From Antarcticirhabdus aurantiaca (GTDB lineage Bacteria > Pseudomonadota > Alphaproteobacteria > Rhizobiales > Rhizobiaceae): 64,000 nucleotides of DNA. Made by a program: the position numbers and the translations under genes. Shown in pieces: positions 51,980-61,569 of this stretch. The first letter of the stretch is position 1, and each line of letters opens with the position of its first letter. The DNA lies in the NCBI RefSeq assembly GCF_009765365.1, contig NZ_VTOM01000019.1:62001-126000 (forward strand), read 5' to 3'. Below the pieces are notes generated by a model. The model was not told the origin of the DNA and did no database searches. It saw nothing but the letters and a program-made list of their open reading frames with translations.

Positions 51980-53263
51980 ATGGTCATCGCGGTCTTCCTC
52001 GGCTCGCTTCTCGGCACCATGGCGCTCGGCATGCCGATCGCCTTCGCGCTGATCCTCTCCGGCGTCGCGCTGATGGTCCACATGGACCTCTTCGACGGCC
52101 AGATCGTCGCCCAGACGCTGCTCCAGGGCGCCGACAGCTTCACCCTCATCGCCGTGCCCTTCTTCATGCTGGCGGGCGAGGTGATGAACCAGGGCGGCCT
52201 GTCCAAGCGCATCGTCGACCTCGCCGTCGCCCTTGTCGGCCACCGTCGTGGCGGTCTCGGCTTCGTCTGCATCCTGGCGGCCTGCGTCCTGTCCTCGCTG
52301 TCGGGCTCGGCGGTGGCGGACGCGGCGGCGCTCGCCGCGCTCCTCATGCCGATGATGGTGAAGTCAGGCCACGATCCGGCGCGCTCGGGCGGCCTCATCG
52401 CCTCCTCGGCGATCATCGGCCCCATCATCCCGCCCTCGATCGGCTTCATCCTCTACGGCGTCGTCGGCGGCGTCTCGATCACCAAGCTGTTTCTCGCCGG
52501 CATCGCGCCGGGCCTGATGATCGGCGCCGCGCTCTGCGTCGCCTGGCTGGTGGTGATCCGCAAGGAGCGCTTCGCCCTGCCGCCGAAGGCCTCCTGGGCG
52601 GTGCGCCGGCAGGCGCTGGTGTCGAGCCTTTGGGCGCTGATGCTGCCGGTGATCATCATCTTCGGGCTGAAGTTCGGCGTCTTCACGCCGACCGAGGCCG
52701 GCGTCGTCGCGGCCGTCTACTCGCTCTTCGTGGCGATGGTGGTCTATCGCGAGCTGACGCCGGCGATGTTGCTGCCGGTCTTCGTCGCCGCCGCCAAGAC
52801 CACGGCCGTCGTGATGTTCCTTGTCGCCGCCGCTTCGGTCTCGGCCTGGCTCATCACCATCGCGGATCTTCCCGGCGCAATGGTCGCGCTGCTCGAACCG
52901 CTGATGGACAACCAGACGCTGCTTCTCGTCGCGATCATGGTGCTGATCGTCGCCGTGGGCACGGCGATGGACATGACGCCGACCATCCTGATCCTGACGC
53001 CCGTTCTCCTGCCGGTGATCAAGCAGGCGGGCATCGACCCGGTCTATTTCGGCGTCCTCTTCATCATCAACAACTCCATCGGCCTCATCACCCCGCCCGT
53101 CGGCACGGTGCTCAACGTCGTCTGCGGCGTCGGCCGCATCCCGATGGAGAAGCTGATCCGAGGCGTCTTGCCCTTCATGGTCGCGCAGCTCGTCGTCCTG
53201 ACGCTGCTCGTCCTGTTTCCCTCGCTCGTCACCGTGCCGGCCGCCTTCTTCGCCGGCCGCTGA
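51980..53263 (+). CDS. dctM: TRAP transporter large permease (DctM)
   Basis: A 427-aa, about 12-segment membrane protein. Family motifs are ALGMPIAFALILSGVALM near the start, SGSAVADAAALAALLMPMM, ASSAIIGPIIPPSIGFILYG (the PPS motif near residue 150) and LITPPVGTVLNVVCGVGRIP near the C terminus. Fourteen bases separate it from dctQ. It couples sodium flow to solute uptake. Confidence 0.94.
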   Translation: MVIAVFLGSLLGTMALGMPIAFALILSGVALMVHMDLFDGQIVAQTLLQGADSFTLIAVPFFMLAGEVMNQGGLSKRIVDLAVALVGHRRGGLGFVCILAACVLSSLSGSAVADAAALAALLMPMMVKSGHDPARSGGLIASSAIIGPIIPPSIGFILYGVVGGVSITKLFLAGIAPGLMIGAALCVAWLVVIRKERFALPPKASWAVRRQALVSSLWALMLPVIIIFGLKFGVFTPTEAGVVAAVYSLFVAMVVYRELTPAMLLPVFVAAAKTTAVVMFLVAAASVSAWLITIADLPGAMVALLEPLMDNQTLLLVAIMVLIVAVGTAMDMTPTILILTPVLLPVIKQAGIDPVYFGVLFIINNSIGLITPPVGTVLNVVCGVGRIPMEKLIRGVLPFMVAQLVVLTLLVLFPSLVTVPAAFFAGR

Positions 53264-53368
53264 CGCCCCGTCCTTCGCCTCGCCGGTCTCCAGGGAGGGA
53301 TCCGGCGGCGAGAGCCTCGAAGATCTGACCTCGGCGCCGCATGCGCCGCAAACCGGGAGGACCCCAAC

Positions 53369-54382
53369 ATGCGCCTGACCCACGCCCTCGCCGCGCTTCT
53401 CGCGGCCGGAACGCTTCTCGGCACCGCCGGCCTCGGGCACGCCGAGATCTCCGAGCGCACGATCAAGTTCGCCGCGCAGAACTCCAAGGGCCACCCGCAG
53501 GTGACCGGCATGGAGCGCTTCGCCGAGATCGTCAAGGAGAAGAGCGGCGGCAAGATCGAGGTCAAGCTGTTCCCCGGCGGCACGCTCGGCGGCGACGTCC
53601 AGACGCTCGCCTCGGTGCAGGGCGGCATCGTCGAGATGACAGTCATGAACGCCGGCATCCTGTCGGGGACGGTGAAGGAGTTCGGCGTCGTCGACCTGCC
53701 CTTCCTCTTCGCGACCCCGGAAGAGGCCGACGCCGTCATGGACGGCCCCGTGGGCACCGGTCTCATGGAGAAGCTGCCCGACCAGCGACTCGTGGGCCTC
53801 GGCTTCTGGGAGCTCGGCTTCCGCCACCTCACCAACAACCGCCACGCCGTCAACGGCGTCGAGGACGTCAAGGGGCTCAAGATCCGAACCGTCCAGTCGG
53901 CGGTGCCGATCGCGACCTTCAACGCGCTGGGCGCCAACGCCGTGCCGCTGCCCTATCCCGAGCTCTACAGCGCGCTGGAGACCGGGACCGTGGACGGGCA
54001 GGAGAACCCGCTCGCCAACATCGTCAACGCCAAGTTCACCGAGGTGCAGAAGTACCTGACGCTGACGGGCCACCAGTACAACCCGCAGATCGTCATCGCC
54101 TCCAAGACCTTCTGGGACGGTCTCGACCCGGAGGAGCAGAAGCTCCTGCAGGACGCCGCGATCGAGGCGCGCGACTACCAACGCAAGGTCTCGCGCGAGG
54201 CGAATGCCGGCTTCCTGGAGCAGATCAAGGAAAGCGGCATGGAAGTGGTCGAGCTTCCCGCCGAGAAGCTCGAGGCCTTCCGCGCGGCGGTCGAGCCGGT
54301 GATCGCCGAGAACCGCGACGCGATCGGCGGGGAAACCGTCGATGCCGTCATGACGCAGCTCAAGACGCTGCGCGGCCAGTAA
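53369..54382 (+). CDS. dctP: TRAP transporter substrate-binding protein (DctP)
   Basis: A 337-aa exported receptor. The signal peptide is MRLTHALAALLAAGTLLGTA with a cut near GHAE. The DctP fold is shown by GGKIEVKLFPGGTLGGDVQT, FWELGFRHLTNNRHAV, and the carboxylate-binding Arg in LKIRTVQSAVP. YPELYSALETGTVDGQENPL is the signature helix. TRAP receptors bind organic acids; the following aroE, aroQ and quiC genes point to quinate, shikimate or dehydroshikimate. Confidence 0.92.
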   Translation: MRLTHALAALLAAGTLLGTAGLGHAEISERTIKFAAQNSKGHPQVTGMERFAEIVKEKSGGKIEVKLFPGGTLGGDVQTLASVQGGIVEMTVMNAGILSGTVKEFGVVDLPFLFATPEEADAVMDGPVGTGLMEKLPDQRLVGLGFWELGFRHLTNNRHAVNGVEDVKGLKIRTVQSAVPIATFNALGANAVPLPYPELYSALETGTVDGQENPLANIVNAKFTEVQKYLTLTGHQYNPQIVIASKTFWDGLDPEEQKLLQDAAIEARDYQRKVSREANAGFLEQIKESGMEVVELPAEKLEAFRAAVEPVIAENRDAIGGETVDAVMTQLKTLRGQ

Positions 54383-54393
54383 CGCCCTGTCAC

Positions 54394-54422
54394 GCGGACG
54401 GCCGTCCTGTCCGGCCGTCCGC
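54394..54422 (+). terminator. Intercistronic hairpin after dctP
   Basis: GCGGACGGCC (54394-54403) and GGCCGTCCGC (54413-54422) form a perfect 10-bp stem 11 bases after the dctP stop. As in the ABC operons, it sits just after the binding-protein gene, which suggests mRNA protection or partial termination to favour receptor synthesis. Confidence 0.6.
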
Positions 54423-54453
54423 ACCTCATCGAACTTCCAGGAAGTGTCCTGCC

Positions 54454-55317
54454 ATGCTCGACATCCCAACGCGCGCGATCCAGGTCGGCCTCATCGGCAG
54501 CGGCATCCAGCTCTCCCGCTCCCCGGCACTCCACGAAGCGGAAGGAGCCGCGAACGGCCTCTCCCTATCCTACGAGCTCATCGATCTGGACCAGCGCGGC
54601 GTCAGCGTCGAGGCCCTGCCGGAGCTGCTCGCCGAGGCCGAGGCCCGTGGCTTCGCCGGTGTCAACGTCACCCACCCGGCCAAGCAGGCCGTGATCCCGC
54701 ACCTCCACGACCTCTCCGACGAGGCCCGCGCGCTCGGCGCCGTCAACACCGTGGTTCTGGCGGGCGGACGGCGCACCGGCCACAACACCGATTGCTCGGG
54801 CTTCGCCCGCGCCTTCAGGCGCAGGCTGCCGGACGCCGATCTCGGCCATGCCGTGCAGCTCGGCGCGGGCGGGGCGGGCGCGGCTGTCGCCCAGGCCATG
54901 CTCCAGCTCGGAACGCGCCGGCTGACGGTCTTCGACGTCGACGCCGCGCGCGCCGCCGCCCTCGCGGACCGGCTCGCCGAATCCTTCCCGGCGGCGCGCG
55001 TCGAGGCGGGCTCAGACCTTCTCGGTGCCATGGCCGCCGCCGACGGGCTCGTCCACGCGACGCCGACCGGCATGGCGGCTCATCCCGGCCTGCCGCTGCC
55101 GGCCGAGCTGCTCCAGCCTCGGCACTTCGTCGCCGAGATCGTCTACTTCCCGCTCGAGACCGAGCTCCTGCGCCTCGCCCGCAGCCGGGGCTGCCGCACC
55201 GTCGATGGGGGCGGCATGGCCGTGTTCCAGGCGGCTGGCGCCTTCCGGCTCTTCACCGGCATCGAGCCCGATGCGGATCGCATGCTCGCCCACTTCGCCG
55301 CCATGGGGGCGAACTGA
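54454..55317 (+). CDS. aroE: Shikimate/quinate dehydrogenase
   Basis: A 287-aa NAD(P)-dependent dehydrogenase interconverting shikimate and 3-dehydroshikimate, or quinate and 3-dehydroquinate. The substrate site is complete: Ser21/Ser23 (QLSRSP), Lys77 (NVTHPAKQ) and Asp113 (GHNTDCSG). The cofactor loop is QLGAGGAGAAVAQAML. FDVDAARAA after the second strand suggests NAD+, as in the catabolic QuiB/QsuD-type enzymes. Its place between a TRAP importer and dehydroquinase/dehydroshikimate dehydratase genes indicates catabolic use. Gene symbol reflects family, not proven role. Confidence 0.88.
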   Translation: MLDIPTRAIQVGLIGSGIQLSRSPALHEAEGAANGLSLSYELIDLDQRGVSVEALPELLAEAEARGFAGVNVTHPAKQAVIPHLHDLSDEARALGAVNTVVLAGGRRTGHNTDCSGFARAFRRRLPDADLGHAVQLGAGGAGAAVAQAMLQLGTRRLTVFDVDAARAAALADRLAESFPAARVEAGSDLLGAMAAADGLVHATPTGMAAHPGLPLPAELLQPRHFVAEIVYFPLETELLRLARSRGCRTVDGGGMAVFQAAGAFRLFTGIEPDADRMLAHFAAMGAN

Positions 55318-55323
55318 GAGACG

Positions 55324-55779
55324 ATGCCGATGCCCCTGATTGCCGTTCTCAACGGACCGAACCTCAACCTCCTCGGCAAGCGCCAGCCGGAGATTTACGG
55401 CCGCGAAACGCTGGCCGACGTCGAAACGGCTTGTCGAACTTTGGCGGCCGAACTGGGGCTGGACCTACGCTTTCACCAATCCAACCATGAGGGGCAGATC
55501 GTCGACTGGATCCACGATGCACGCGAGACGGCCGCCGGCATCGTGATCAACCCGGCCGCGCTCACCCACACCTCGGTCGCCATTCTCGACGCGTTGAACG
55601 CTTTCGAGGGACCGGTGGTCGAGGTCCACGTTTCCAACGTCCACAAGCGCGAGAGCTTCCGCCACCACTCCTTCGTCTCTCTGCGGGCGGATGGCGTGAT
55701 CGCGGGTTGCGGAACGGAAGGATATCTCCTCGCGCTACGGCACGTTTCAAGCCGGCTCGGAGCGCGGAACCGAACCTGA
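55324..55779 (+). CDS. aroQ: Type II 3-dehydroquinate dehydratase
   Basis: A 151-aa dodecameric enzyme converting 3-dehydroquinate to 3-dehydroshikimate. The N terminus [21 protein letters not shown] contains the flexible-lid Arg and catalytic Tyr25. [35 protein letters not shown] and [18 protein letters not shown], with the catalytic His, complete the family pattern. It follows aroE by 6 bp. In this context it acts in quinate breakdown (the qutE/quiB step). A second in-frame ATG two codons in is possible. Confidence 0.94.
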   Translation: MPMPLIAVLNGPNLNLLGKRQPEIYGRETLADVETACRTLAAELGLDLRFHQSNHEGQIVDWIHDARETAAGIVINPAALTHTSVAILDALNAFEGPVVEVHVSNVHKRESFRHHSFVSLRADGVIAGCGTEGYLLALRHVSSRLGARNRT

Positions 55780-55850
55780 GAAGTCGGGCGAGGACACTCG
55801 CCGGCCGTCCGCTGGAGGAAGCGGGCGCATCACACATGGAGGAACCGAAA

Positions 55851-56690
55851 ATGTGCCCCCCGGGATGCCTGCATGCGGTCTGCGAGACCGCGACGCGCCG
55901 CGGCCTGTTGAAGGCCGGCTTCGCCTTCGCCAGCGCCGCGGCGGGACTGGGAGCCATCGCCCCCGTCCAGGCTCACGCTCAGGCCACGGCCGCTCGGCAT
56001 AGCTTCTCGCGTGTCCAGGACCTGACCCATACGCTTTTCGAGGGCTTCCCGACGTTCAGCGGCGAGAAGTGGTTCACGGTCGAGAAGCCCGTGACCTGGG
56101 AGAAGGACAAGGTCAACCTGCACCGCTGGACGCTCATGGAGCATACCGGCACGCACATGGACGCGCCGTTGCATTTCTCGAAGGACGGCATGAGCGTCGA
56201 CATGATCCCGATCACCGACCTGATCGTGCCGTTGGCCGTGATCGACATCCGCGAGCGGGCGGCGGCCGATCCGGACGCGAGCCTCACCCCCGACGACGTC
56301 AAGGCTTGGGAATCCCGCAACGGTCCGCTGCCCGAGGGCGCCTGCGTCGCCATGAACTCCGGCTGGCACAAGCTCCTCGACTCGCCCAAGTTCACCGGCC
56401 GCGACGCGGACGGGCGCAACCACACGCCCGGTTTCCACGCGGAGACGGCCGATCTCCTGATCCGGGAGCGGAACGTGAAGGGTTTGGCCGTGGACACGCT
56501 CTCGCTCGATCCGGGCCTCGCCTCGGGTGAGTTCCCGGTCCACTACCAGTGGCTCGGCAGCGGCCGCTGGGGCGTCGAGGCCATGGCCGGCCTGGACGAC
56601 CTGCCGGAGACGGGGGCGCTCCTCGTGGTCGCGGGTCCCAAGGTTCGCGGCGCGACGGGCGGCCCGAGCCGCATCCTCGCCCTCGTCTGA
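55851..56690 (+). CDS. Tat-exported cyclase-family metal-dependent hydrolase
   Basis: A 279-aa protein of the bacterial cyclase/kynurenine-formamidase-like family. The metal motif MEHTGTHMDAPLHF (HxGTHxDxPxH) is intact, and SGWHKLLDSP and VDTLSLDPG match the family. The leader has a twin-arginine-like sequence (TRRGLLKAGFAFASAAAGLG). The ATG at 55851 is chosen since GGAGGAA lies six bases before it. Why a periplasmic cyclase sits in a quinate cluster is unclear; it may hydrolyse an ester or lactone such as a quinate conjugate before uptake. Confidence 0.8.
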   Translation: MCPPGCLHAVCETATRRGLLKAGFAFASAAAGLGAIAPVQAHAQATAARHSFSRVQDLTHTLFEGFPTFSGEKWFTVEKPVTWEKDKVNLHRWTLMEHTGTHMDAPLHFSKDGMSVDMIPITDLIVPLAVIDIRERAAADPDASLTPDDVKAWESRNGPLPEGACVAMNSGWHKLLDSPKFTGRDADGRNHTPGFHAETADLLIRERNVKGLAVDTLSLDPGLASGEFPVHYQWLGSGRWGVEAMAGLDDLPETGALLVVAGPKVRGATGGPSRILALV

Positions 56691-56752
56691 TCGTCATCCC
56701 CGCCGACCGCCCACCGGGCGGCCGGCTCCGGCATGCAGCAAGGAGTTTTCCC

Positions 56753-58645
56753 GTGAAGACCTCGATCGCGACCGTATCCTTGTCGGGCGACCTTTCGGAA
56801 AAGCTCGCCGCCATCTCGGCCGCCGGCTTCGGGGCGGTCGAGATCTTCGAGATCGACTTCCTCGCCTTCGACCAGGGGCCGCGCGAGGTCGGGCGGATGG
56901 TGCGCGACGCCGGCCTCGAGATCTCGCTCTTCCAGCCGTTCCGCGACTTCGAGGGCCTGCCCGAGCCGCAGCGCTCCCGCGCCTTCGAGCGGGCGCGGCG
57001 CAAGTTCGAGACGATGAACGAGCTCGGCGCCGACCTCATCCTCATCTGCTCCAACGTATCGCCGCTCGCGCTCGGCGGCATCGACCGCGCGGCGGAGGAC
57101 CTTCGCGCGCTCGGCGAGGTCGCCCGCGAGCACGGGGTGCGGATCGGCTACGAGGCGCTCGCCTGGGGCCGATACGTCAACGACCACCGCGATGCCTGGG
57201 AGATCGTGCGCCGGGCCGACCATCCCCAAGTCGGCCTCATCCTCGACAGCTTCCATTCGCTCTCGCGCGGGATCGACTCCGGTTCGATCCGCTCGATCCC
57301 GAAGGACAAGATCGCCATCGTCCAGATGGCCGACGCGCCGAAGCTCGACCTCGACCTCCTGTCCTGGAGCCGGCACTACCGCAACATGCCGGGGCAGGGG
57401 GACCTGCCGGTCGCCGACTTCATGGCCGCCGTGGAAGCAACGGGCTACGAGGGCTACTACTCGCTGGAGATCTTCAACGACCAGTTCCGCGCGGGCTCGG
57501 CGCGCCAGACGGCCGTCGACGGGCGACGCTCGCTCATCTACATGATGGACCGCCTGAAGGCGGAAGGCCGGGCCGTGAAGGGACCTTCCGAGCCCCACCC
57601 GTTGCCGCCGCCGGCCCAGACCGCCGGCATCTCCTTCATCGAGTTCGCGACCGACGTCGGCTCGGCCGTCGCGCTGGCGAAGCTCCTGGAATCCATCGGC
57701 TTCCGCCATGCGGGCCGGCACCGCTCCAAGGACGTCGAGCTGTTCGCCCAAGGCGACCTGCGTGTGGTGGTCAACACCGAGACCGAAGGCTTCGCCCACT
57801 CGGCCTACGTGGTCCACGGCACCAACGTCGCGGCGCTGGGCCTCAGGATGCGCGATGCGGCGGCGGCCATGGCGCGGGCCGAGGGGCTGATCGCCACCGC
57901 CTTCCGCCAGGCGGTCGGGCCGGGGGAGCTCGAGCTTCCGGCGATCCGCGGGCTCGGCGGCAGTCTTCTCTACCTCGTTCCCGAAAACGACGCGCTCGGC
58001 CGGCAGTGGGAGGTCGACTTCGAGCTGGAGGACGGCTGGAGCGCTCATGCGGGCGCCGGCCTGGAGACCGTCGACCACGTCGCACAGACGGTGCGCTACG
58101 AAGACATCCTGTCCTGGACGCTCTTCTACCGCTCGATCTTCGACCTCAGGCCGTTGCCGGCGGTCGAGGTGCCAGACCCCGGCGGCCTCGTCCTCAGCCA
58201 GGTGCTGGAAAACGCCGACGCGAGCCTTCGCATCGTCCTCAACGGCTCGCAGTCCAGCCGCACGCAGTCCTCGCGCTTCGTGTCGCAGTTCGTCGGGCCC
58301 GGCGTCCAGCACGTCGCCTTCCGTACGCCCGACATCTTCGCGACGGTGGCCGCGCTCCGAGCGAACGGCGTGCCGCTCCTGTCCATCCCGCAGAACTACT
58401 ACGATGACCTTGACGCCAAGTTCGACCTCGCGCCCGACGTGCTGCAAGCCATGCGCGCGGCCGGGATCCTCTACGATCGCGACGAGGGGGGAGAATACTT
58501 CCAGATCTACCTGGAGGCGCTCGAAGGCGGCTTCTTCATCGAGATCGTCGAGCGGCGCGGCTATCGCGGCCTCGGCGCCGCCAACGCCCCCATCCGCCTC
58601 GCCACGCAGGCGCGCCGCAGGCCCGCCGGCATTCCCGCGACGTGA
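56753..58645 (+). CDS. quiC: 3-dehydroshikimate dehydratase, two-domain (QuiC type)
   Basis: A 630-aa protein converting 3-dehydroshikimate to protocatechuate. Residues 1-280 are a TIM-barrel xylose-isomerase-like domain with metal-site pieces VEIFEIDF, YEALAWGRYVNDH, LILDSFHSLSRG, VQMADAPKLD and YYSLEIFNDQFR. From about 290 to 605 it has a 4-hydroxyphenylpyruvate-dioxygenase-like (vicinal oxygen chelate) domain: FIEFATDVGSAVALAKLLES, VDHVAQTVRYEDILSWTLFY, GVQHVAFRTPDIFATV and FFIEIVERRGYRG. This fusion is the known QuiC architecture. The GTG start follows AAGGAG. It is convergent with pcaQ, 22 bp apart. Confidence 0.9.
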   Translation: MKTSIATVSLSGDLSEKLAAISAAGFGAVEIFEIDFLAFDQGPREVGRMVRDAGLEISLFQPFRDFEGLPEPQRSRAFERARRKFETMNELGADLILICSNVSPLALGGIDRAAEDLRALGEVAREHGVRIGYEALAWGRYVNDHRDAWEIVRRADHPQVGLILDSFHSLSRGIDSGSIRSIPKDKIAIVQMADAPKLDLDLLSWSRHYRNMPGQGDLPVADFMAAVEATGYEGYYSLEIFNDQFRAGSARQTAVDGRRSLIYMMDRLKAEGRAVKGPSEPHPLPPPAQTAGISFIEFATDVGSAVALAKLLESIGFRHAGRHRSKDVELFAQGDLRVVVNTETEGFAHSAYVVHGTNVAALGLRMRDAAAAMARAEGLIATAFRQAVGPGELELPAIRGLGGSLLYLVPENDALGRQWEVDFELEDGWSAHAGAGLETVDHVAQTVRYEDILSWTLFYRSIFDLRPLPAVEVPDPGGLVLSQVLENADASLRIVLNGSQSSRTQSSRFVSQFVGPGVQHVAFRTPDIFATVAALRANGVPLLSIPQNYYDDLDAKFDLAPDVLQAMRAAGILYDRDEGGEYFQIYLEALEGGFFIEIVERRGYRGLGAANAPIRLATQARRRPAGIPAT

Positions 58646-58667
58646 GGCCACCATGGCGGCGCGTCGG

Positions 58668-59588
58668 TCAGGCGGCGCGGATCTCGGCGGCCGCTTCGCG
58701 GAGTTCCTTCACCAAGACCTCAGCGGGCGCGGAGAGCAGGACGCCGGCGCGCAGCGTGATGCCGACGGGGCCCGTCGTGTCGCCCGTGTCGATGGCGAGC
58801 CGCGCGAACTCGCCGCTCTGGAGGTCTTCCAGCACCACGCCCTCCGAGATGACCCAGATCGCGTCGCTCGCGCGGACGTAGCGGCGCGAGAAGGCGAGCG
58901 ACACGGTTTCCACGACACTGGCCGGGCGCGGCAGGTTGAAGGCCGCAAAGAAGCGGTCGACCGCCGGTCGGATCACCGAGCCGGGCGGGGGCAGCAGGCA
59001 TTCGAAGGCGCCGAGCGCGCAGGGCGAGAGCGGCGCTCCCGCGAGCGGGTGGCTCGCCCGCACCGCGAAAACGAGCGGTTCGGAGTAGAGGTGCTCGAAG
59101 ACGAGGCCGGTCATCGCCTCGGGCTCCTGCATCCGACCGATGACGATGTCGAGATCGCCCTGGCGGAGCTGCTCCGTCAGGTATTCGTTCGGGCCGGTGA
59201 CGACGCGCGGTGCCGCGCCGAGGCCGTGCGCCTGATAGCGCCGGATGGCGTCGGGCAGCAGCCGGGCCGATACGGTCGGCAATGCGCCGACGCGCACGGG
59301 AAGCGCATGCGGCGCGGTGGCGTCCTCGACCTCCTCCAGGCCGCGGCGCAAGGCCGACAGGCTCGCCTCCGCGTGGCGCAGGAACATCTCGCCGAAGCGC
59401 GACAGGACGGCGCCGCGCCGGGCGCGGTCGAAAAGCTCGACGCCCAGGATCTGCTCGAGTTCGCGGATCGCCTTCGACACGGCCGGCTGGGTGATCGCGA
59501 GGTCGCGGGCGGCGCGCCCGACGCTCGCCTGCCGGGCGACGGCGACGAAGGCCCTGAGATGACGCAGGCGCACCGCCGACATCCGCAT
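58668..59588 (-). CDS. pcaQ: LysR-family activator PcaQ
   Basis: A 306-aa LysR regulator. The HTH is at residues about 8-65 (LRHLRAFVAVARQASVGRAA, then ITQPAVSKAIRELE). The effector domain has PVRVGALPTVSARLLPDAIR and GDLDIVIGRMQEPEAMTGLV, typical of the PcaQ/GbpR group. It is divergent from the pcaDC fusion with a PcaQ-type box in between. In Agrobacterium and Sinorhizobium PcaQ activates the pca operon in response to beta-carboxy-cis,cis-muconate and gamma-carboxymuconolactone; the same is expected here. Confidence 0.92.
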   Translation of the reverse strand: MRMSAVRLRHLRAFVAVARQASVGRAARDLAITQPAVSKAIRELEQILGVELFDRARRGAVLSRFGEMFLRHAEASLSALRRGLEEVEDATAPHALPVRVGALPTVSARLLPDAIRRYQAHGLGAAPRVVTGPNEYLTEQLRQGDLDIVIGRMQEPEAMTGLVFEHLYSEPLVFAVRASHPLAGAPLSPCALGAFECLLPPPGSVIRPAVDRFFAAFNLPRPASVVETVSLAFSRRYVRASDAIWVISEGVVLEDLQSGEFARLAIDTGDTTGPVGITLRAGVLLSAPAEVLVKELREAAAEIRAA

Positions 59589-59592
59589 GCCG

Positions 59593-59608
59593 ATAACTCC
59601 GTGGTTAT
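59593..59608. promoter_or_regulatory. PcaQ binding box
   Basis: ATAACTCCGTGGTTAT is a near-perfect palindrome that matches the PcaQ consensus ATAACC-N4-GGTTAA at ten of twelve fixed positions. It begins four bases from the pcaQ start and 73 bp before the pcaDC start, the position of the PcaQ site in other rhizobia. Confidence 0.8.
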
Positions 59609-59680
59609 GGAAACGGCATGAATCCTCATTTTACATGACCGTTCAAGCGCAATAATCGAGGGGCACACGGGGAGGACGTC

Positions 59681-60853
59681 ATGGCATTCGTGTGCGCGAA
59701 CGGGATCGCGATCCACCACCGGCTCGCCGGGCGGCGGGGCGGAGCGCGCCTCGTCTTCCTGAACTCGCTCGGCTCCGACCTCCGGATCTGGGAGGACGTC
59801 GTCGCCCGCCTGGAGGACCGTTTCGAGATCCTCCTCGTCGACAAGCGCGGTCACGGCCTCAGCGAGACGACGCCCGGTCCCTATTCGATCCCGCTCCTCG
59901 CCGAGGACCTGACGGCGCTTCTCGATGCCATCGGCTGGCGCTCGGCCTCGATCGTCGGCCTCTCGATCGGCGGCCTGATCGCTCAGCACGTCGCGATCCA
60001 CGCCCCCGGGCGGGTCGAAAGGCTGGTCCTGATGAACACGGCCGCGCGGATCGGGACGTCCGACGCGTGGAACGAGCGCATCGCCGCCGTCCGGGCCGGG
60101 GGCGTCGCCTCGATCGGCGAGGCGGTCGCCTCGCGCTGGTTTTCCGACGGTTACACCGGCCGCCACCCCGCCCACTTCGCCGCATGGCGCGCCATGCTGG
60201 AGGCGACGCCGACGGAAGGCTACGCCGCGGCCTGCGCGGCCGTGCGCGATGCCGACTATCGCGAGGCGGTGGCACATATCGCCGCCCCGACGCTCGCTAT
60301 CGCCGGCGAGGCCGACAAGCCGACTCCGCCCGACCTCGTGCGCGGCACCGCCGGGCGCATCCCCGGCGCTCGCTTCGAACTGGTCGAGGGGGCGGGGCAC
60401 CTGCCTTGCCTGGAGCGCCCAGGCGAGGTCGCCGCGCTGATCGCCGCTCATGTGGAGATGGAAGCCGAAGCGCCAAGTCGCTTCGAAGCGGGTATGGCCG
60501 TGCGCCGCGCAGTGCTGGGTGACGCCCATGTCGACCGCGCCACGGCCGCGACGACGCCCTTCGACGCGCCGTTCCAGCGCTTCATCACGGAAGGCGCCTG
60601 GGGCTCGGTGTGGTCGCGCTCGCACTTCACGCGCCGCGAGCGCTCGATCGTGACGCTCGCGCTCCTCGCCGCGCTCGGGCAGGACGAGGAGCTCGCGATG
60701 CACGTGCGCGCCACGAGGAACACCGGCGCGAGCGTCGAGGACGTGGTCGAGGCGCTGATGCACGTCGCCGTCTATGCCGGCGTGCCGGCGGCCAACCACG
60801 CGATCAGGATCGCCAAGACGACATTCGCCGAGATGGAGGAAGCGGCACGATGA
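59681..60853 (+). CDS. pcaL: Fused 3-oxoadipate enol-lactonase and 4-carboxymuconolactone decarboxylase
   Basis: A 390-aa bifunctional enzyme catalysing two successive steps of the protocatechuate pathway. Residues 1-260 are an alpha/beta hydrolase: the nucleophile Ser95 is in GLSIGG and the His is in [11 protein letters not shown]. Residues about 268-385 are a carboxymuconolactone decarboxylase domain, with [20 protein letters not shown] and [20 protein letters not shown]. Fused PcaD-PcaC proteins (PcaL) are known in actinomycetes and some proteobacteria. It is the first gene of the pca operon and overlaps pcaH by 4 bp. Confidence 0.92.
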   Translation: MAFVCANGIAIHHRLAGRRGGARLVFLNSLGSDLRIWEDVVARLEDRFEILLVDKRGHGLSETTPGPYSIPLLAEDLTALLDAIGWRSASIVGLSIGGLIAQHVAIHAPGRVERLVLMNTAARIGTSDAWNERIAAVRAGGVASIGEAVASRWFSDGYTGRHPAHFAAWRAMLEATPTEGYAAACAAVRDADYREAVAHIAAPTLAIAGEADKPTPPDLVRGTAGRIPGARFELVEGAGHLPCLERPGEVAALIAAHVEMEAEAPSRFEAGMAVRRAVLGDAHVDRATAATTPFDAPFQRFITEGAWGSVWSRSHFTRRERSIVTLALLAALGQDEELAMHVRATRNTGASVEDVVEALMHVAVYAGVPAANHAIRIAKTTFAEMEEAAR

Positions 60854-61569
60854 GCGGCGCCTATTTCCAGCGCGACCGGGACTGGCACCCGCCGGCCCTG
60901 ACCCCCGGCTACAAGACCTCCGTCCTGCGCAGTCCCCGCCAGGCGCTCCTGTCCATGCCGACGACGCCCTCGGAGGAGACGGGTCCCGTTTTCGGCCACG
61001 ACGTCCTCGGTCCTCTCGACAACGACCTCATCCGCAACTTCGCCAAGGACGGCGAGGCGATCGGGCAGCGCATCGTGGTCTACGGCCGCGTGCTCGACGA
61101 GAACGCGCGTCCCGTGGCGGGCGCGCTGGTGGAGTTCTGGCAGGCCAATGCCGGCGGCCGCTACCGCCATAAGAAGGAAAGCTATCTCGCCACCCTCGAC
61201 CCGAACTTCGGCGGATGCGGGCGGGCGATCACCGACGCGGAGGGGCGCTACTCCTTCCGGACCGTGAAGCCCGGCGCCTATCCCTGGCCGAACGGCGTCA
61301 ACGACTGGCGCCCGGCGCACATCCACTTCTCCGTCTTCGGCCACGCCTTCGCGCAGCGCCTGATCACCCAGATGTACTTCGAGGGCGATCCGATGATCGG
61401 CCAGTGCCCGATCGTGAAGACCATCCCCGATCCCGCCGCCATTGAGCGGCTCGTCGCCGCGCTCGACCGCAATGCCACGATCCCGATGGACAGCTTGGCC
61501 TACAAGTTCGACATCGTGCTTCGCGGCCGCCGCTCCACGCTGTTCGAGAACCGGATGGAGGGCAACTGA
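60850..61569 (+). CDS. pcaH: Protocatechuate 3,4-dioxygenase, beta subunit
   Basis: A 239-aa iron-binding subunit cleaving protocatechuate to beta-carboxy-cis,cis-muconate. All four Fe(III) ligands are visible: Tyr105 (AGGRYRHK), Tyr144 (KPGAYPWPN), His157 and His159 (RPAHIHFSV). [20 protein letters not shown] matches the family. One base is shared with pcaG (stop/start TGATG). Confidence 0.95.
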   Translation: MSGAYFQRDRDWHPPALTPGYKTSVLRSPRQALLSMPTTPSEETGPVFGHDVLGPLDNDLIRNFAKDGEAIGQRIVVYGRVLDENARPVAGALVEFWQANAGGRYRHKKESYLATLDPNFGGCGRAITDAEGRYSFRTVKPGAYPWPNGVNDWRPAHIHFSVFGHAFAQRLITQMYFEGDPMIGQCPIVKTIPDPAAIERLVAALDRNATIPMDSLAYKFDIVLRGRRSTLFENRMEGN

